Part shown: positions 27,449-37,217 of the stretch, in pieces | Layout of the letters: every line of letters begins with the position of its first letter | Numbering within the stretch: the first letter of the stretch is position 1 | NCBI GenBank assembly: GCA_016756695.1 | Contig: CP066701.1 | Location: 3,988,001-4,052,000, forward strand | Source: Heyndrickxia sporothermodurans | Lineage (GTDB): Bacteria > Bacillota > Bacilli > Bacillales > Bacillaceae_C | Length of the DNA: 64,000 nucleotides | Direction: 5' to 3' | The notes under the pieces: generated by a model | Told to the model about the DNA's origin: nothing | Database searches by the model: none | The model's input: only the letters and a program-made list of their open reading frames with translations | Program-made: the position numbers and the translations under genes

Positions 27449-27624
27449 ATAAACCCCCACCAATCTTTTTAAATCATCTAGCTTATATGATAAATGATTT
27501 TACTATAAGATGAAAGGAAAAAGTAGCCTATTATGTAAGAAATGAAAAATTGAAAACAATTATATATAACTAGACAGTCGTTATTTTCTTCAATCAATAT
27601 ATATAATTATATTCGGTTTTATAT

Positions 27625-27651
27625 ATAAAAAAAGAGGGGTTATTTCCCCTC
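27625..27651 (-). terminator. terminator after ymfJ
   Basis: GAGGGG / CCCCTC with a 6-nt loop and seven T residues on the minus strand. Confidence 0.8.
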
Positions 27652-27668
27652 ATGTTGTTCTGATTCTA

Positions 27669-27926
27669 TTAGTGTGTGCCATTATTTTGAACAAGCTTTA
27701 CCATTACGTTAGCAATTGCTTGCTGTTCTTCTTGAGAAGCAACAGACCATAGGTCAGAAAGTACTCTTTGTTGCTCATTTTTAGGATCAACTTGTTGTGA
27801 AAGATAATCCCCTACTTGTTCAGCCAATTGATTAATTGTTTCTTGAGACATTCCTTGTTGTTTAGCTTGGTTTAATCGATCACCAAGAAAATCTTTCCAT
27901 TGGTTCCAGTTGTCTAATACTGACAT
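27669..27926 (-). CDS. ymfJ: DUF3243 family protein (YmfJ)
   Basis: An 85-residue soluble helical protein (VLDNWNQWKDFLGDRLNQAK..LAEQVGDYLSQQVDPKN..QRVLSDLWSVASQEEQ). Conserved among Bacillaceae next to ymfI. Function unknown. AAGGAGG precedes the ATG. Confidence 0.85.
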   Translation of the reverse strand: MSVLDNWNQWKDFLGDRLNQAKQQGMSQETINQLAEQVGDYLSQQVDPKNEQQRVLSDLWSVASQEEQQAIANVMVKLVQNNGTH

Positions 27927-27996
27927 TGTTCAAACCTCCTTAATAGTAAGTTCCAAATTATTTTCTCTCAAGGGGGTTTATTTTATACATAATTTT

Positions 27997-28719
27997 TTAT
28001 GTGTACCAGCCACCGTTAACGGACAAAACTTGTCCGGTTATATACGATGATTTTTCTGAAAGTAAGAAGGAATTAACACTAGCCACTTCATCAGGACAAG
28101 CTAATCGTCCAATCGGAATTTCATCTTTAAGCTCCTGTTGTTCTTCTTTTGAAAACATAGCAAGCATGTTCGTGTCAACAGCACCAGGTGCAACCGCATT
28201 GATGCGTACTCCATTACGAGCTACTTCTTTACTTAAAGCTTTTACAAAAGCAAGCTGAGCTCCTTTAACAGTCGAATAAGCAACTTCACATGATGCACCT
28301 GTTTGGCCCCATATCGAACTGACCAATACGATTTGGGAGGATGAATTTCTCATTAATTTTGGTAATAGTTCTTTAATAATTTTCATAGGTGCAAATACAT
28401 GTACTTTCCACATTTTCTCAAGAATATCATCGGTCGTATCAATAAATAATCCATAATAGGAAATTCCGCTGACATAGCAAATGGCATGAATGTGAAATAT
28501 ATTATTTATAAGTTTTTCAATTCCTTCATCAGTTGAAAGATCTGCTTGAATGGGGATTAGTTCCACATTATATGGCTCGAGTTCATTTAATAATTGCTTT
28601 ATTGCCACTGTATTTCGATTGTAGTGTAAATATAAATTCCACCCCTTTTTCGCCAATTCAATGGCCGTTGCTTTCCCTATTCCCCCGCTTGCACCAGTTA
28701 CTAATACGAATTTTTTCAT
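27997..28719 (-). CDS. ymfI: EF-P 5-aminopentanone reductase YmfI (SDR family)
   Basis: A 240-residue short-chain dehydrogenase. The cofactor motif GASGGIGKATA is at the N-terminus; the catalytic set is S (LVSSIWG), Y and K (AYSTVKGAQ). The C-terminus has PGAVDTNML and ITGQVLSVNGGW. In B. subtilis YmfI reduces the 5-aminopentanone group on Lys32 of elongation factor P to 5-aminopentanol, which supports translation of poly-proline and swarming. FabG-like activity is the alternative, but the genomic position matches ymfI. Confidence 0.9.
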   Translation of the reverse strand: MKKFVLVTGASGGIGKATAIELAKKGWNLYLHYNRNTVAIKQLLNELEPYNVELIPIQADLSTDEGIEKLINNIFHIHAICYVSGISYYGLFIDTTDDILEKMWKVHVFAPMKIIKELLPKLMRNSSSQIVLVSSIWGQTGASCEVAYSTVKGAQLAFVKALSKEVARNGVRINAVAPGAVDTNMLAMFSKEEQQELKDEIPIGRLACPDEVASVNSFLLSEKSSYITGQVLSVNGGWYT

Positions 28720-28753
28720 TTTTCCTCTCCTAATTCACATAACGTTGAAAAAG

Positions 28754-28778
28754 AAAAACTCGGAATATCCGAGTTTTT
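28754..28778 (-). terminator. ymfH terminator
   Basis: AAAAACTCGGA / TCCGAGTTTTT, 11-bp perfect stem with a short loop; T-rich on the minus strand. Confidence 0.85.
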
Positions 28779-28791
28779 ACCAAAAATCGGT

Positions 28792-30081
28792 TTATTTATT
28801 TGGGACAACTTGACACACCGTAAAGCGCTCTTCTTTAAAGAACTGTTCTGCAGCATTTTGCAAGTCTGCAAATGTAATTTTTTCTAATGTTGGTACAACA
28901 TCAAATAGATTCATTTCATTAAACGCATATCTTGTAAATTGATTGGCGATAAAATCCGGAGAGTTTAGCTGCCTTAAAAATCCGCCTATTTTCTTTTTCT
29001 TCGTTCTTTCAAGTGCCTTCTCACTAATATGTTGACCATTTTTAGCATCTAACATTATTTTTTGCAACTTGTCAGCTAAAACATCTGGTTTTTCTGTATC
29101 TCCTCCTACCATCGAAAAACCAAATCCTTCTTCTTGTGTGTAATCAAAGGAGAATGTTTCGTCGATTAATCCTTCATTGTACAGATCAAAATAATTTGCA
29201 GAACTTTTGCCGAAAAGAATATCAAGTAAGATATTAATTGTTAATTCATTTTTTAACATTTCATCGCCACTTTGATTAACATCTAACGCTTTAACACCAA
29301 CTAAACATTTAGGCGTTTGCACATTCATTTTTAATACTCGTTTTTTCTCAGCTACTTGCGGCGGTTCATTTTCAAAACGACGCTTAATTTTAGACATATC
29401 CTTATAATTCTTTTTCTTTTGATTGTCACGAATCATTGTCATGATTTGATCTGGATCAATTGGTCCGACAACAAAGATAAGCATATTGCTTGGATGGTAA
29501 AAAGTGTGATAGCACTCATACAATAGTTTATCTGTAATAGGGGTGATAGACTCAATTGTTCCTGCGATATCTATTTTAACTGGATGATTATGATACATAT
29601 TTTCGATAACGCCAAAATATAAGCGCCAATCCGGATTATCATCATACATCGTAATTTCTTGGCCAATTATCCCTTTTTCTTTTTCTACTGTTTTCTCAGT
29701 AAAATAAGGGCTTTGTACCATATCGATTAGCGTTTCTAAATTTTTTTTGACATTGGATGTGCTAGAAAACAAATATGCTGTTCGATTGAAAGTAGTGAAC
29801 GCATTGGCTGATGCTCCTTGCTTACTAAATTGCTGGAATACGTCGCCATCTTCTTTTTCAAATAATTTATGTTCTAAGAAATGGGCAATGCCATCAGGTA
29901 CTCGTTTGAATTCATGCGAATCTAATGGGACAAAATCATTGTCGATAGAACCGTATTTTGTCGTGAATGTAGCAAATGTTTTACTAAAACCTTCTTTAGG
30001 TAAAAGATAAACATTTAGACCATTTTCCATTTTTTCATAATAAAGCGTTTCTTTTAATTGTTCAAATTCAATTTTTTTCAT
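28792..30081 (-). CDS. ymfH: M16-family zinc metalloprotease YmfH
   Basis: A 429-residue peptidase with the inverted zinc motif HFLEH (HxxEH) at about residue 67 and the downstream Glu in the ENMYHN region. It pairs with YmfF, whose stop overlaps its ATG by four bases (ATGA); in M16B enzymes one active and one inactive subunit often form the protease. The substrate is not established; relatives in Bacillus have been linked to peptide processing. Confidence 0.9.
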   Translation of the reverse strand: MKKIEFEQLKETLYYEKMENGLNVYLLPKEGFSKTFATFTTKYGSIDNDFVPLDSHEFKRVPDGIAHFLEHKLFEKEDGDVFQQFSKQGASANAFTTFNRTAYLFSSTSNVKKNLETLIDMVQSPYFTEKTVEKEKGIIGQEITMYDDNPDWRLYFGVIENMYHNHPVKIDIAGTIESITPITDKLLYECYHTFYHPSNMLIFVVGPIDPDQIMTMIRDNQKKKNYKDMSKIKRRFENEPPQVAEKKRVLKMNVQTPKCLVGVKALDVNQSGDEMLKNELTINILLDILFGKSSANYFDLYNEGLIDETFSFDYTQEEGFGFSMVGGDTEKPDVLADKLQKIMLDAKNGQHISEKALERTKKKKIGGFLRQLNSPDFIANQFTRYAFNEMNLFDVVPTLEKITFADLQNAAEQFFKEERFTVCQVVPNK

Positions 30082-31358
30082 GATTCATTTCCCTCCATTC
30101 CTGTTAAGAAATAGATTGTATCCAATTCAATCTTTTCAGCTACTTTTGTAATATCTTCTTTCGAAGCATTGTTCACTCCTGCTATCCAGTCATCCACTGT
30201 TAGGTTTTGATGACCAATTACATTATGATAAAGTATCTCTACCAAACCTCTTGATGTATCCGTTGTTTCCAAAAGCTGATTATTAATTACTGCTTTCGTT
30301 TGCTCTATTTCTTGATCGGTAAAATCACCATTCTTCATTGCTTCCATTTGTTCACGAATAATTCTAATTGCTTGATCATAATTTTTCGCTTCAATTCCAC
30401 TCATTACCATTAATAAACCTTTATGACTTTCAAGTCGACTTGCTGCATAATACGCTAAACTGGCTTTTTCACGAACATTTATAAATAATTTTGAATGTGA
30501 AAAACCACCGAAGATTCCGTTAAAAACTTGTAAGGCAAAGTAATCTTCATCACCAAATTGAATGTTTGTTCGATAGCCAATATTTAATTTCCCTTGTTTA
30601 ACATCTTGTTTTTCTTTAATTTCTTTTACTTTATCAATTTGAACGCTATTCCTGTTTTCTAATTTAAGTGGTGAGCGATCCTTAAATTGTAGATTTTCAC
30701 AAAATACTTCCACTTCTTTTTCATCCACATCACCAATAATGTATAAGTGCAATTCATCCTCATTGATAGCTTTTTGGTAATAGTCATATAATCTTTTTGG
30801 AGTGATTTCATCCACTTTTTCACTCACCCCATTTGCATCAAAGGCATAAGCTTCATCTTTACACATTTCTTCCACTAACCGGACGCTGGAATAACGCATT
30901 TTATCATCATATATAGATTGGATTCTCTGTTTTAATGTTCTTTTTTCTTTTTCAACGGTTTGAGGATGGAACGATTCATTTTCAACATTCGGGTTTAATA
31001 TTACTTCCGACAAGAAATTGATTCCCTTTTGAAGCAAAGGTGTAGGATCTTTGAGGAACTTCTCATTAGCAATATCTATTGAAAAAGACATAATATGATA
31101 TTCGCCTTTTTTTGCTAAATCAACAAAAAATCCAGCACCATATAAATCATCTAGATAGGTTCGTAGTGCGGTAGTTGTTGGATATTGCTTTGTGCTACTT
31201 TGTAATACATTTGGTAATAATGCTCGAAGTGTTACCGTTTCTTCCGTTAATGGTGCCTTCATTTTCCAAACAAGTGTATTCGTTTTATATTTATTTGTTT
31301 TCACGATATGTAATGTATAACCATTTTTCTTAATTATTTGCTCGTTAGCAACAGCCAT
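30078..31358 (-). CDS. ymfF: M16-family inactive partner YmfF
   Basis: A 426-residue M16 fold protein with no HxxEH motif in its N-terminal half, so presumably the non-catalytic subunit of the YmfF/YmfH pair. The C-terminal half has GGFSHSKLFINVREKASLAYYAASRLESHKG (in parts: FINVREKASLAYY), the substrate-binding R/Y segment of M16 peptidases. I use the ATG at 31358, 7 nt after AAAGGAGG. Translation is coupled to ymfH. Confidence 0.9.
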   Translation of the reverse strand: MAVANEQIIKKNGYTLHIVKTNKYKTNTLVWKMKAPLTEETVTLRALLPNVLQSSTKQYPTTTALRTYLDDLYGAGFFVDLAKKGEYHIMSFSIDIANEKFLKDPTPLLQKGINFLSEVILNPNVENESFHPQTVEKEKRTLKQRIQSIYDDKMRYSSVRLVEEMCKDEAYAFDANGVSEKVDEITPKRLYDYYQKAINEDELHLYIIGDVDEKEVEVFCENLQFKDRSPLKLENRNSVQIDKVKEIKEKQDVKQGKLNIGYRTNIQFGDEDYFALQVFNGIFGGFSHSKLFINVREKASLAYYAASRLESHKGLLMVMSGIEAKNYDQAIRIIREQMEAMKNGDFTDQEIEQTKAVINNQLLETTDTSRGLVEILYHNVIGHQNLTVDDWIAGVNNASKEDITKVAEKIELDTIYFLTGMEGNES

Positions 31359-31451
31359 AGCCAATCCTCCTTTTACTTTCTAATACTATTTTGTTATGAA
31401 GTTATTCTTACTATACATGTTAAAGATAATGCCCTACAAGTATTTACCTTA

Positions 31452-31478
31452 TAAAAAAACCCAGAAACATTTCTGGGC
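31452..31478 (-). terminator. nup operon terminator
   Basis: CCCAGAAA / TTTCTGGG with a 2-3-nt loop and seven T residues on the minus strand, 13 nt after the nupQ stop. Confidence 0.85.
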
Positions 31479-31490
31479 TCTCTCAAAAAT

Positions 31491-32450
31491 TTATCTTTGA
31501 CCTTTAATATATGGAAGACCACTTGCTTTAGGGGCATCTGCACGGCCGATAAATCCTGCTAAAGCTAAAATGGTTAGTACATATGGAGCAATTAACAAAT
31601 ATACACTTGGAATATCTTTGAGGAACGGAATATCCCCTCCAACAATACTTAAACTTTGTGCAAAGCCAAAGAACAATGCAGCCCCCATTGCACCAAGCGG
31701 ATGCCATTTACCGAAGATCATAGCGGCTAAAGCCATAAAACCTTGTCCAGTGATCGTCGAATGACTAAAATCTAAAGTAATCGTTTGGGCATATACCGCA
31801 CCACCAAGACCACCAAATACACCGGATAACATGACACCGATATAACGCATTTTCGTCACATTTATCCCCATCGTATCTGCCGCAGCCGGGTGTTCTCCAA
31901 CCGAACGAAGGCGTAAACCAAATGGTGTTTTAAATATGATAAACCAGACAACAAATGCAAGAATAATAGCAAGATAGGATGCATACGTTACATTACTAAA
32001 GAAAAGATCTCCAACGATTGGAATATCCTTTAAAACTGGAATATCAATTTTACGGAAATTTTCTTTAATAAAATCAGTTTGACCTTTACTGTACCATTTT
32101 TTCACTAAAAATAATGAAAGACCTAATGCAAAAAAGTTAATTGCAACACCACTAACAGTCTGATCAGCTCTAAATGTTATAGAGGCAACTGCATGGAGTA
32201 ATGATAAAATTACTCCAACAATCATCGCTACAATTAACGCAATCCATGGAGTTGCTGCCCCGAAAGTATCAGCAAATGTTAAATTAAAGACGATGGCACT
32301 AAATGCACCGATAATCATAAGCCCTTCCAAACCAATATTAACAACACCTGCACGTTCGGAGAAAACGCCGCCTAATGCAGTGAAGATAAGTGGAGCAGCT
32401 ACTAAGAGAGAAGAAGATACTATTATTTCAAGTGCTGTCATTAAATCCAC
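31491..32450 (-). CDS. nupQ: nucleoside ABC transporter permease NupQ-like
   Basis: A 319-residue BPD_transp_2 permease with about eight membrane helices. It has GGVFSERAGVVNIGLEGLM, RSVGEHPAAADTMGINV and PYVLTILALAGFIGRADAPKA. It forms the channel with NupP. GTG start immediately after the nupP stop (TAAGTG), with GGGAGGTGA upstream. Confidence 0.9.
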   Translation of the reverse strand: MDLMTALEIIVSSSLLVAAPLIFTALGGVFSERAGVVNIGLEGLMIIGAFSAIVFNLTFADTFGAATPWIALIVAMIVGVILSLLHAVASITFRADQTVSGVAINFFALGLSLFLVKKWYSKGQTDFIKENFRKIDIPVLKDIPIVGDLFFSNVTYASYLAIILAFVVWFIIFKTPFGLRLRSVGEHPAAADTMGINVTKMRYIGVMLSGVFGGLGGAVYAQTITLDFSHSTITGQGFMALAAMIFGKWHPLGAMGAALFFGFAQSLSIVGGDIPFLKDIPSVYLLIAPYVLTILALAGFIGRADAPKASGLPYIKGQR

Positions 32451-33494
32451 TTATTTCACCTCCCTTTTAAAACGTGTAATGATCCATTTAATCATATAAC
32501 TTGAAGCAACAAAGAAAATTATCAATGCAATGACGATTTCTACAAGCTCATTCGGAACATTCGCTTCAATTGGCATATTCAATGAACCTACCCTTAAACC
32601 ACCGAATAAAATAGAAGCAATAACTACTCCCAATGCTGTATTTCCACCGAGAAGTGCCACAGCAATTCCATCGAAACCTACACCGGAAAAACTTGATTGT
32701 AAGAAAGCAAAACCAAATGTACCCAAACCTTGCATCGCTCCGGCAAGTCCGGCAAATACACCGGAAATAATCATTGAATAAATAATATTTTTATTTACAT
32801 TCATACCCGCATATTGTGATGCATGCTGGTTAAATCCGACCGATTTAAGTTCATAACCTTTTGTTGTTTTCTCAAGTAAAAACCACATAATAATAGCAGC
32901 AATAATTGCAAGATATATCCCATTATGGAGACTCGAGTAATCTGTAATGCTTTGAAAGAAATCTGATTTTAATGAAGCTGAATTTGGAATTTCCTTCGTT
33001 GTATCAGATTGATCCGATAAAACATTACGAATGATATAGTTTGAAACATGTAGTGCAATATAATTCATCATAATTGTTACAATTACTTCGTGAACACGAA
33101 ATTTAGCTTTTAAAAGTCCGGGAATAAATCCCCAAATCGCCCCCGCTATAGCTGCAGCAATAATCGCAAGTGGCAAATGAATGATTTTTGGCAGATCAAA
33201 AGCTAATCCAACCCAAACTGATACGATCCACCCCATTAACATTTGCCCTTCTACACCGATATTAAATAGCCCGGTTCGAAATGCAAAAGCAACTGCAAGT
33301 CCAGCAAAAATATACGGTGTCACCTGTCTTAATGTTTCACCAATATAGAAAGAATCCCCGAAAGCACCGTTCCATAATGACAGGTAACCATTAATTGGGT
33401 TGTATCCACTTATAAGCATAATGATAGCCCCGGCAATTAAACCTAATATTACTGATACAACAGGTATCAATATATTCACTAATCGATTAGACAT
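32451..33494 (-). CDS. nupP: nucleoside ABC transporter permease NupP-like
   Basis: A 347-residue permease with about eight to nine helices and the family motifs RTGLFNIGVEGQMLMGW, NYIALHVSNYIIRNVL and GFDGIAVALLGG. I take the ATG at 33494 (MSNRLVNIL), which gives the usual length; a GTG at 33506 is possible. It overlaps nupO slightly. Confidence 0.9.
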   Translation of the reverse strand: MSNRLVNILIPVVSVILGLIAGAIIMLISGYNPINGYLSLWNGAFGDSFYIGETLRQVTPYIFAGLAVAFAFRTGLFNIGVEGQMLMGWIVSVWVGLAFDLPKIIHLPLAIIAAAIAGAIWGFIPGLLKAKFRVHEVIVTIMMNYIALHVSNYIIRNVLSDQSDTTKEIPNSASLKSDFFQSITDYSSLHNGIYLAIIAAIIMWFLLEKTTKGYELKSVGFNQHASQYAGMNVNKNIIYSMIISGVFAGLAGAMQGLGTFGFAFLQSSFSGVGFDGIAVALLGGNTALGVVIASILFGGLRVGSLNMPIEANVPNELVEIVIALIIFFVASSYMIKWIITRFKREVK

Positions 33495-35022
33495 TTGTTT
33501 TTTCACCTTCTTCCCGGCCTTTAGAACCTGCCATTAACAATCCAAGTTCTTGCTCTGTTGTTACTTTTGGATCGACAACTGCTACAATTTTCCCTTCATA
33601 AATTACCGCTACCCGATCACTTACATTTAAGATCTCATCTAGTTCAAAGGAAATTAATAACACTGCCTTTCCATTATCGCGCTGTTCAATTAAACGTTTA
33701 TGAATAAACTCAATCGCTCCTACGTCTAAACCTCTAGTCGGTTGTGCGGCAATTAATAGATCAGGATTCCGATCCACTTCACGCCCAATGATTGCTTTTT
33801 GTTGGTTTCCACCCGATAATGAACGTGCTAAAGTATATTCACTAGGCGTACGAACATCGAATTCTTGGATAATTTTCGATGCCTTGTTGTATATTTGTTT
33901 AAAATTTAATATCCCCCCTTTTGAATAGGGCTTTTGATAGTACGTTTGTAAAACGATATTTTCGCCGATCGGAAAATCGAGTACTAGTCCATGTTTATGA
34001 CGATCTTCCGGAATATGTCCCACACCAGCTTCCGTAATCTTCCTCGGCTTTAAGTTTCGTACTTCTTTTCCATTTAATTTAATTGATCCACTTTCTGATT
34101 TTCTTAATCCCGTAATGGCTTCAATTAGTTCCGTTTGTCCATTCCCATCTACACCGGCAATACCGACGATCTCACCCGCTCGTACATTAAGATTTAAACT
34201 TTTTATCGATTCAATCCCTCTTGTATCTTTGACGACTAAATCTTTTATTTCAAGTACATTTTCTTTTGGACTTGCTTCTTTTTTTACAGTTTTAAAAACA
34301 ACCTCACGTCCAACCATTAAGTTAGCGAGTTCGTTCGGATTTGTTTCCTTAACTGATACTGTTCCAATTCCTTTTCCTTTACGAATAACCGTTACTTGAT
34401 CACAAACTTCCATAATTTCTTTTAACTTATGAGTAATTAAAATGATAGATTTGCCTTCTTTGATTAACGTTTTCATAATTTGTATGAGTTCAGTAATCTC
34501 TTGTAGTGTTAAAACCGCAGTTGGCTCGTCAAAAATAATAATTTCCGCACCACGATATAATGTTTTTAATATTTCAACTCTTTGTTGCATTCCTACTGAA
34601 ATATCAGCTATTTTCGCTTTCGGGTTAACAGCTAGTCCATATCTTTGCGAAATCTCCTGAACCTCTTTCTCCGCTTTTTTAATATCGATTGTTCCCCCGG
34701 ATTTTGGCTCTTTTCCTAGAATAATATTTTCAGTGACAGTAAACGTATCGACTAACATAAAATGCTGATGAACCATCCCAATCCCTAAATCATTCGCAAT
34801 ATTAGGATTCGTTATTTTTACCGACTTTCCATTAACACGAATTTCTCCTTTTTCCGGTTGATATAAACCAAAGAGAACATTCATAAGAGTCGATTTTCCG
34901 GCACCGTTTTCTCCAAGCAGCGCGTGAATCTCCCCTTTTTTTACTTGCAAAGTAATATTATCATTAGCAACAATACCTGGAAATTCTTTGCGAATACCCA
35001 GCATTTCAATGACAAATTCCAC
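33487..35022 (-). CDS. nupO: nucleoside ABC transporter ATPase NupO-like
   Basis: A 511-residue protein of two fused ABC ATPase domains, as in sugar and nucleoside importers. The first half has Walker A GENGAGKST, signature ISVGMQQR and FDEPTAVL. The second has a degenerate Walker A (GVDGNGQTE), signature LSGGNQQK and Walker B-like AAQPTRGLD. GTG start at 35022 with GAGGAGTGG upstream; an upstream in-frame ATG is less likely. Confidence 0.92.
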   Translation of the reverse strand: MEFVIEMLGIRKEFPGIVANDNITLQVKKGEIHALLGENGAGKSTLMNVLFGLYQPEKGEIRVNGKSVKITNPNIANDLGIGMVHQHFMLVDTFTVTENIILGKEPKSGGTIDIKKAEKEVQEISQRYGLAVNPKAKIADISVGMQQRVEILKTLYRGAEIIIFDEPTAVLTLQEITELIQIMKTLIKEGKSIILITHKLKEIMEVCDQVTVIRKGKGIGTVSVKETNPNELANLMVGREVVFKTVKKEASPKENVLEIKDLVVKDTRGIESIKSLNLNVRAGEIVGIAGVDGNGQTELIEAITGLRKSESGSIKLNGKEVRNLKPRKITEAGVGHIPEDRHKHGLVLDFPIGENIVLQTYYQKPYSKGGILNFKQIYNKASKIIQEFDVRTPSEYTLARSLSGGNQQKAIIGREVDRNPDLLIAAQPTRGLDVGAIEFIHKRLIEQRDNGKAVLLISFELDEILNVSDRVAVIYEGKIVAVVDPKVTTEQELGLLMAGSKGREEGEKTNV

Positions 35023-35139
35023 CCTATCCACTCCTCGTAAAACCTTCATTTATCTAAAAAATTTTGTATCGGAATACTCAATAAGATTCTAAATGAAAAG
35101 TAAAAATGGTAGACTTTTACTCTTCAGTTAAAACTTATT

Positions 35140-35170
35140 TGTGGGATTGAAGCGATGCATCAATCCCACA
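35140..35170 (-). terminator. hairpin between nupN and nupO
   Basis: TGTGGGATTGA / TCAATCCCACA, 11-bp perfect stem with a 9-nt loop, but only a weak T run follows. It lies between the binding protein and ATPase genes. It more likely sets their expression ratio by partial termination or by protecting the nupN mRNA end than stops transcription fully. Confidence 0.6.
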
Positions 35171-35177
35171 TAAGAAA

Positions 35178-36254
35178 TTATTTCGTCGGTTTTAATGGTA
35201 CTTTTACTTCACCTTTAATAATTTTTTGTTTCCACTCATCTACTGCTTTTAGCACATCTTCCGATACATTGTCTTTTGATGGAGAAATGCCTACAGCATC
35301 TTCATTTAAGCCGTATTCAATTTGTTCGCCACCTGGGAATTTACCGTCTTTAGCTTTTTTAGACAAATCTTGAACAGCCAAATCTACACGCTTGATCATG
35401 GAAGTGAGTGTTACATTGTAATCTTTACCATTTACAGAAACTTTACCTTCATCAACCTGGTCACGGTCAACACCGATTACCCATACATTTTTATTAGGAT
35501 CTTTTTGTTTAATGTTTTTAGCTTCTGTGAACACACCGTTACCTGTTCCACCAGCTGCATGATAAATAATATCAACACCGGAATTGTACATTGCTGATGC
35601 CATTGATTGCCCTTTGTCTGCTTTGTCAAATGCACCCGCAAAATCGATTTTGATATCAGCTTTAGGATTAACCGCCTTCACGCCAGCTTGAAAACCGGCA
35701 GCAAATTTATTAATTAAGTCACTATCGGTTCCACCAATGAAACCAACTTTGTTTGTTTTAGTAGTTAATCCAGCTACTACACCAACAAGAAATGATCCTT
35801 CATGCTCTTTAAATGTAATACTTACAACATTCTTTTTATCTTTAATAACGTCATCAACAATAGCGAAGTGACTATTTTTACGTTGACCGGCAATTTCTTC
35901 AATTGCAGGTTTTAACTTATAACCAATACCATAAGTTAAGTCGAAGCCGTTACGAACTGCTGTATTAAGATTTGTTTTGTAATCTGCATCAGATTTTGAT
36001 TGGAAGTAATCGAAACCTTTCGTACCTTTTTTTAACCCGTTGTCTTCCCCAAATTTTTTTAGACCTTCCCATGCTGATTGGTTAAATGATTTATCATCAA
36101 CACCACCAACATCGGTTACTAATGCAACAGTGAAGTTGTCATTTTTGTCATTTTTCCCTGACGTACCTTCTTTGTCACTTGTACCGCAAGCTCCTAATAA
36201 TGTTCCTGCAGCTAATACTAGTGAGAGAGCGAATCCAATTTTACGCTTTTTCAC
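35178..36254 (-). CDS. nupN: nucleoside-binding lipoprotein (BMP family, NupN-like)
   Basis: A 358-residue substrate-binding lipoprotein. Signal peptide with lipobox LLGAC (Cys at about residue 23), then a low-complexity linker and the BMP/PnrA fold: [55 protein letters not shown] and [10 protein letters not shown]. PnrA-type proteins bind purine nucleosides, and B. subtilis NupN serves a nucleoside/guanosine importer. First gene of the nupNOPQ-type operon; the regulator gene ymfC lies upstream. Confidence 0.92.
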   Translation of the reverse strand: MKKRKIGFALSLVLAAGTLLGACGTSDKEGTSGKNDKNDNFTVALVTDVGGVDDKSFNQSAWEGLKKFGEDNGLKKGTKGFDYFQSKSDADYKTNLNTAVRNGFDLTYGIGYKLKPAIEEIAGQRKNSHFAIVDDVIKDKKNVVSITFKEHEGSFLVGVVAGLTTKTNKVGFIGGTDSDLINKFAAGFQAGVKAVNPKADIKIDFAGAFDKADKGQSMASAMYNSGVDIIYHAAGGTGNGVFTEAKNIKQKDPNKNVWVIGVDRDQVDEGKVSVNGKDYNVTLTSMIKRVDLAVQDLSKKAKDGKFPGGEQIEYGLNEDAVGISPSKDNVSEDVLKAVDEWKQKIIKGEVKVPLKPTK

Positions 36255-36301
36255 TTTTTGAACCCCCTATAATTTTGATTTAGTAGAATAATAGAATAAA
36301 G

Positions 36302-37020
36302 CTAGATCCGTTTTCTAACTACATGAAAACTAAAACTATCCGCTTTAAAATAATTCACAGAGTATAGAACTGGTTCATCATTTTCATTGTAATGAAGTTG
36401 TTTTAGAACTAATAAAGCAGATCACACTCCAAAATTTGAGATACCTTATCGTGATACCCGATTGGTTCTATTTGAGTTACGGCATGTGTGATCTTCTTAC
36501 CATTTTTTTGTTCTAAAATATCAAAGATGGAGCCATCATTGTATGAAAACTCCCAAGGAAAAAGATTATTAGGAATTTTGTCAATACAATAGACGACTGG
36601 ATTCCCATTGGCAGTTCGTACTCTTTCAATAACCGCAATCTCCTCTTCCTCATTGCATGAAAAACGATGAATATCTTCCTCTGATGGTACTTGGGTCTTT
36701 GAACTTAAGAAAATGGTTCCCGGTTCCATTCCACCTTGTTTAATCATGTCGGTCACACTATACAATTGTTCGATTCCTGAAGTGAAAATAGGCTTAGGAT
36801 TAACAAATGTACCGACACCATGTCGGCGAGTAATCACATTCTCCTCTTCTAATATCCGGAGAGCCTCGCGTAATGTTGCACGACTGACACCAAGTTGTTT
36901 TGCTAAGTCAAATTCAGATGGCAATTTCTCTTTTTCCTTATAAATTCCTGCTTCGATGTCTTTTTTTAGACGATCAATTACCTGCAGATATAAATGTCGG
37001 CTATCTGTTTTAATTAACAT
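36302..37020 (-). pseudogene. ymfC: GntR-family regulator YmfC, frameshifted near its C-terminus
   Basis: The open frame (36409-37020) gives a 203-residue GntR/HutC regulator. The winged helix ([31 protein letters not shown], in parts [15 protein letters not shown]) is at 30-75 and a UTRA effector domain follows. It stops abruptly after [10 protein letters not shown]. In the next frame the C-terminus expected for YmfC continues: [20 protein letters not shown], then [16 protein letters not shown], stopping at 36302. The frame is lost around 36410-36424. Either a real inactivating indel or a sequencing error; the DNA-binding half is intact. In B. subtilis the same gene precedes other ymf genes; here it may control the adjacent nup operon. 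Confidence 0.85.
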
Positions 37021-37174
37021 AAATGAACCCACCAAACTTTCTTAAGACATCAGACCTCTGATCAATTATTCCTACTAATCGAAAATACTATAACATTTTT
37101 TCGATTAGTATAAATACAAATTTTTCGTTTTGTCGAAAAAAAGCGACTTAAAGGAAAAATTGTTTATACTCAGA

Positions 37175-37210
37175 CAATAAAACAAGCGGAAAATCATTTA
37201 TTTCCGCTTG
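37175..37210 (-). terminator. spoIIIE terminator
   Basis: CAAGCGGAAA / TTTCCGCTTG with an 8-nt loop, then GTTTTATTGT on the minus strand. Confidence 0.8.
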
Positions 37211-37217
37211 CAAATAA

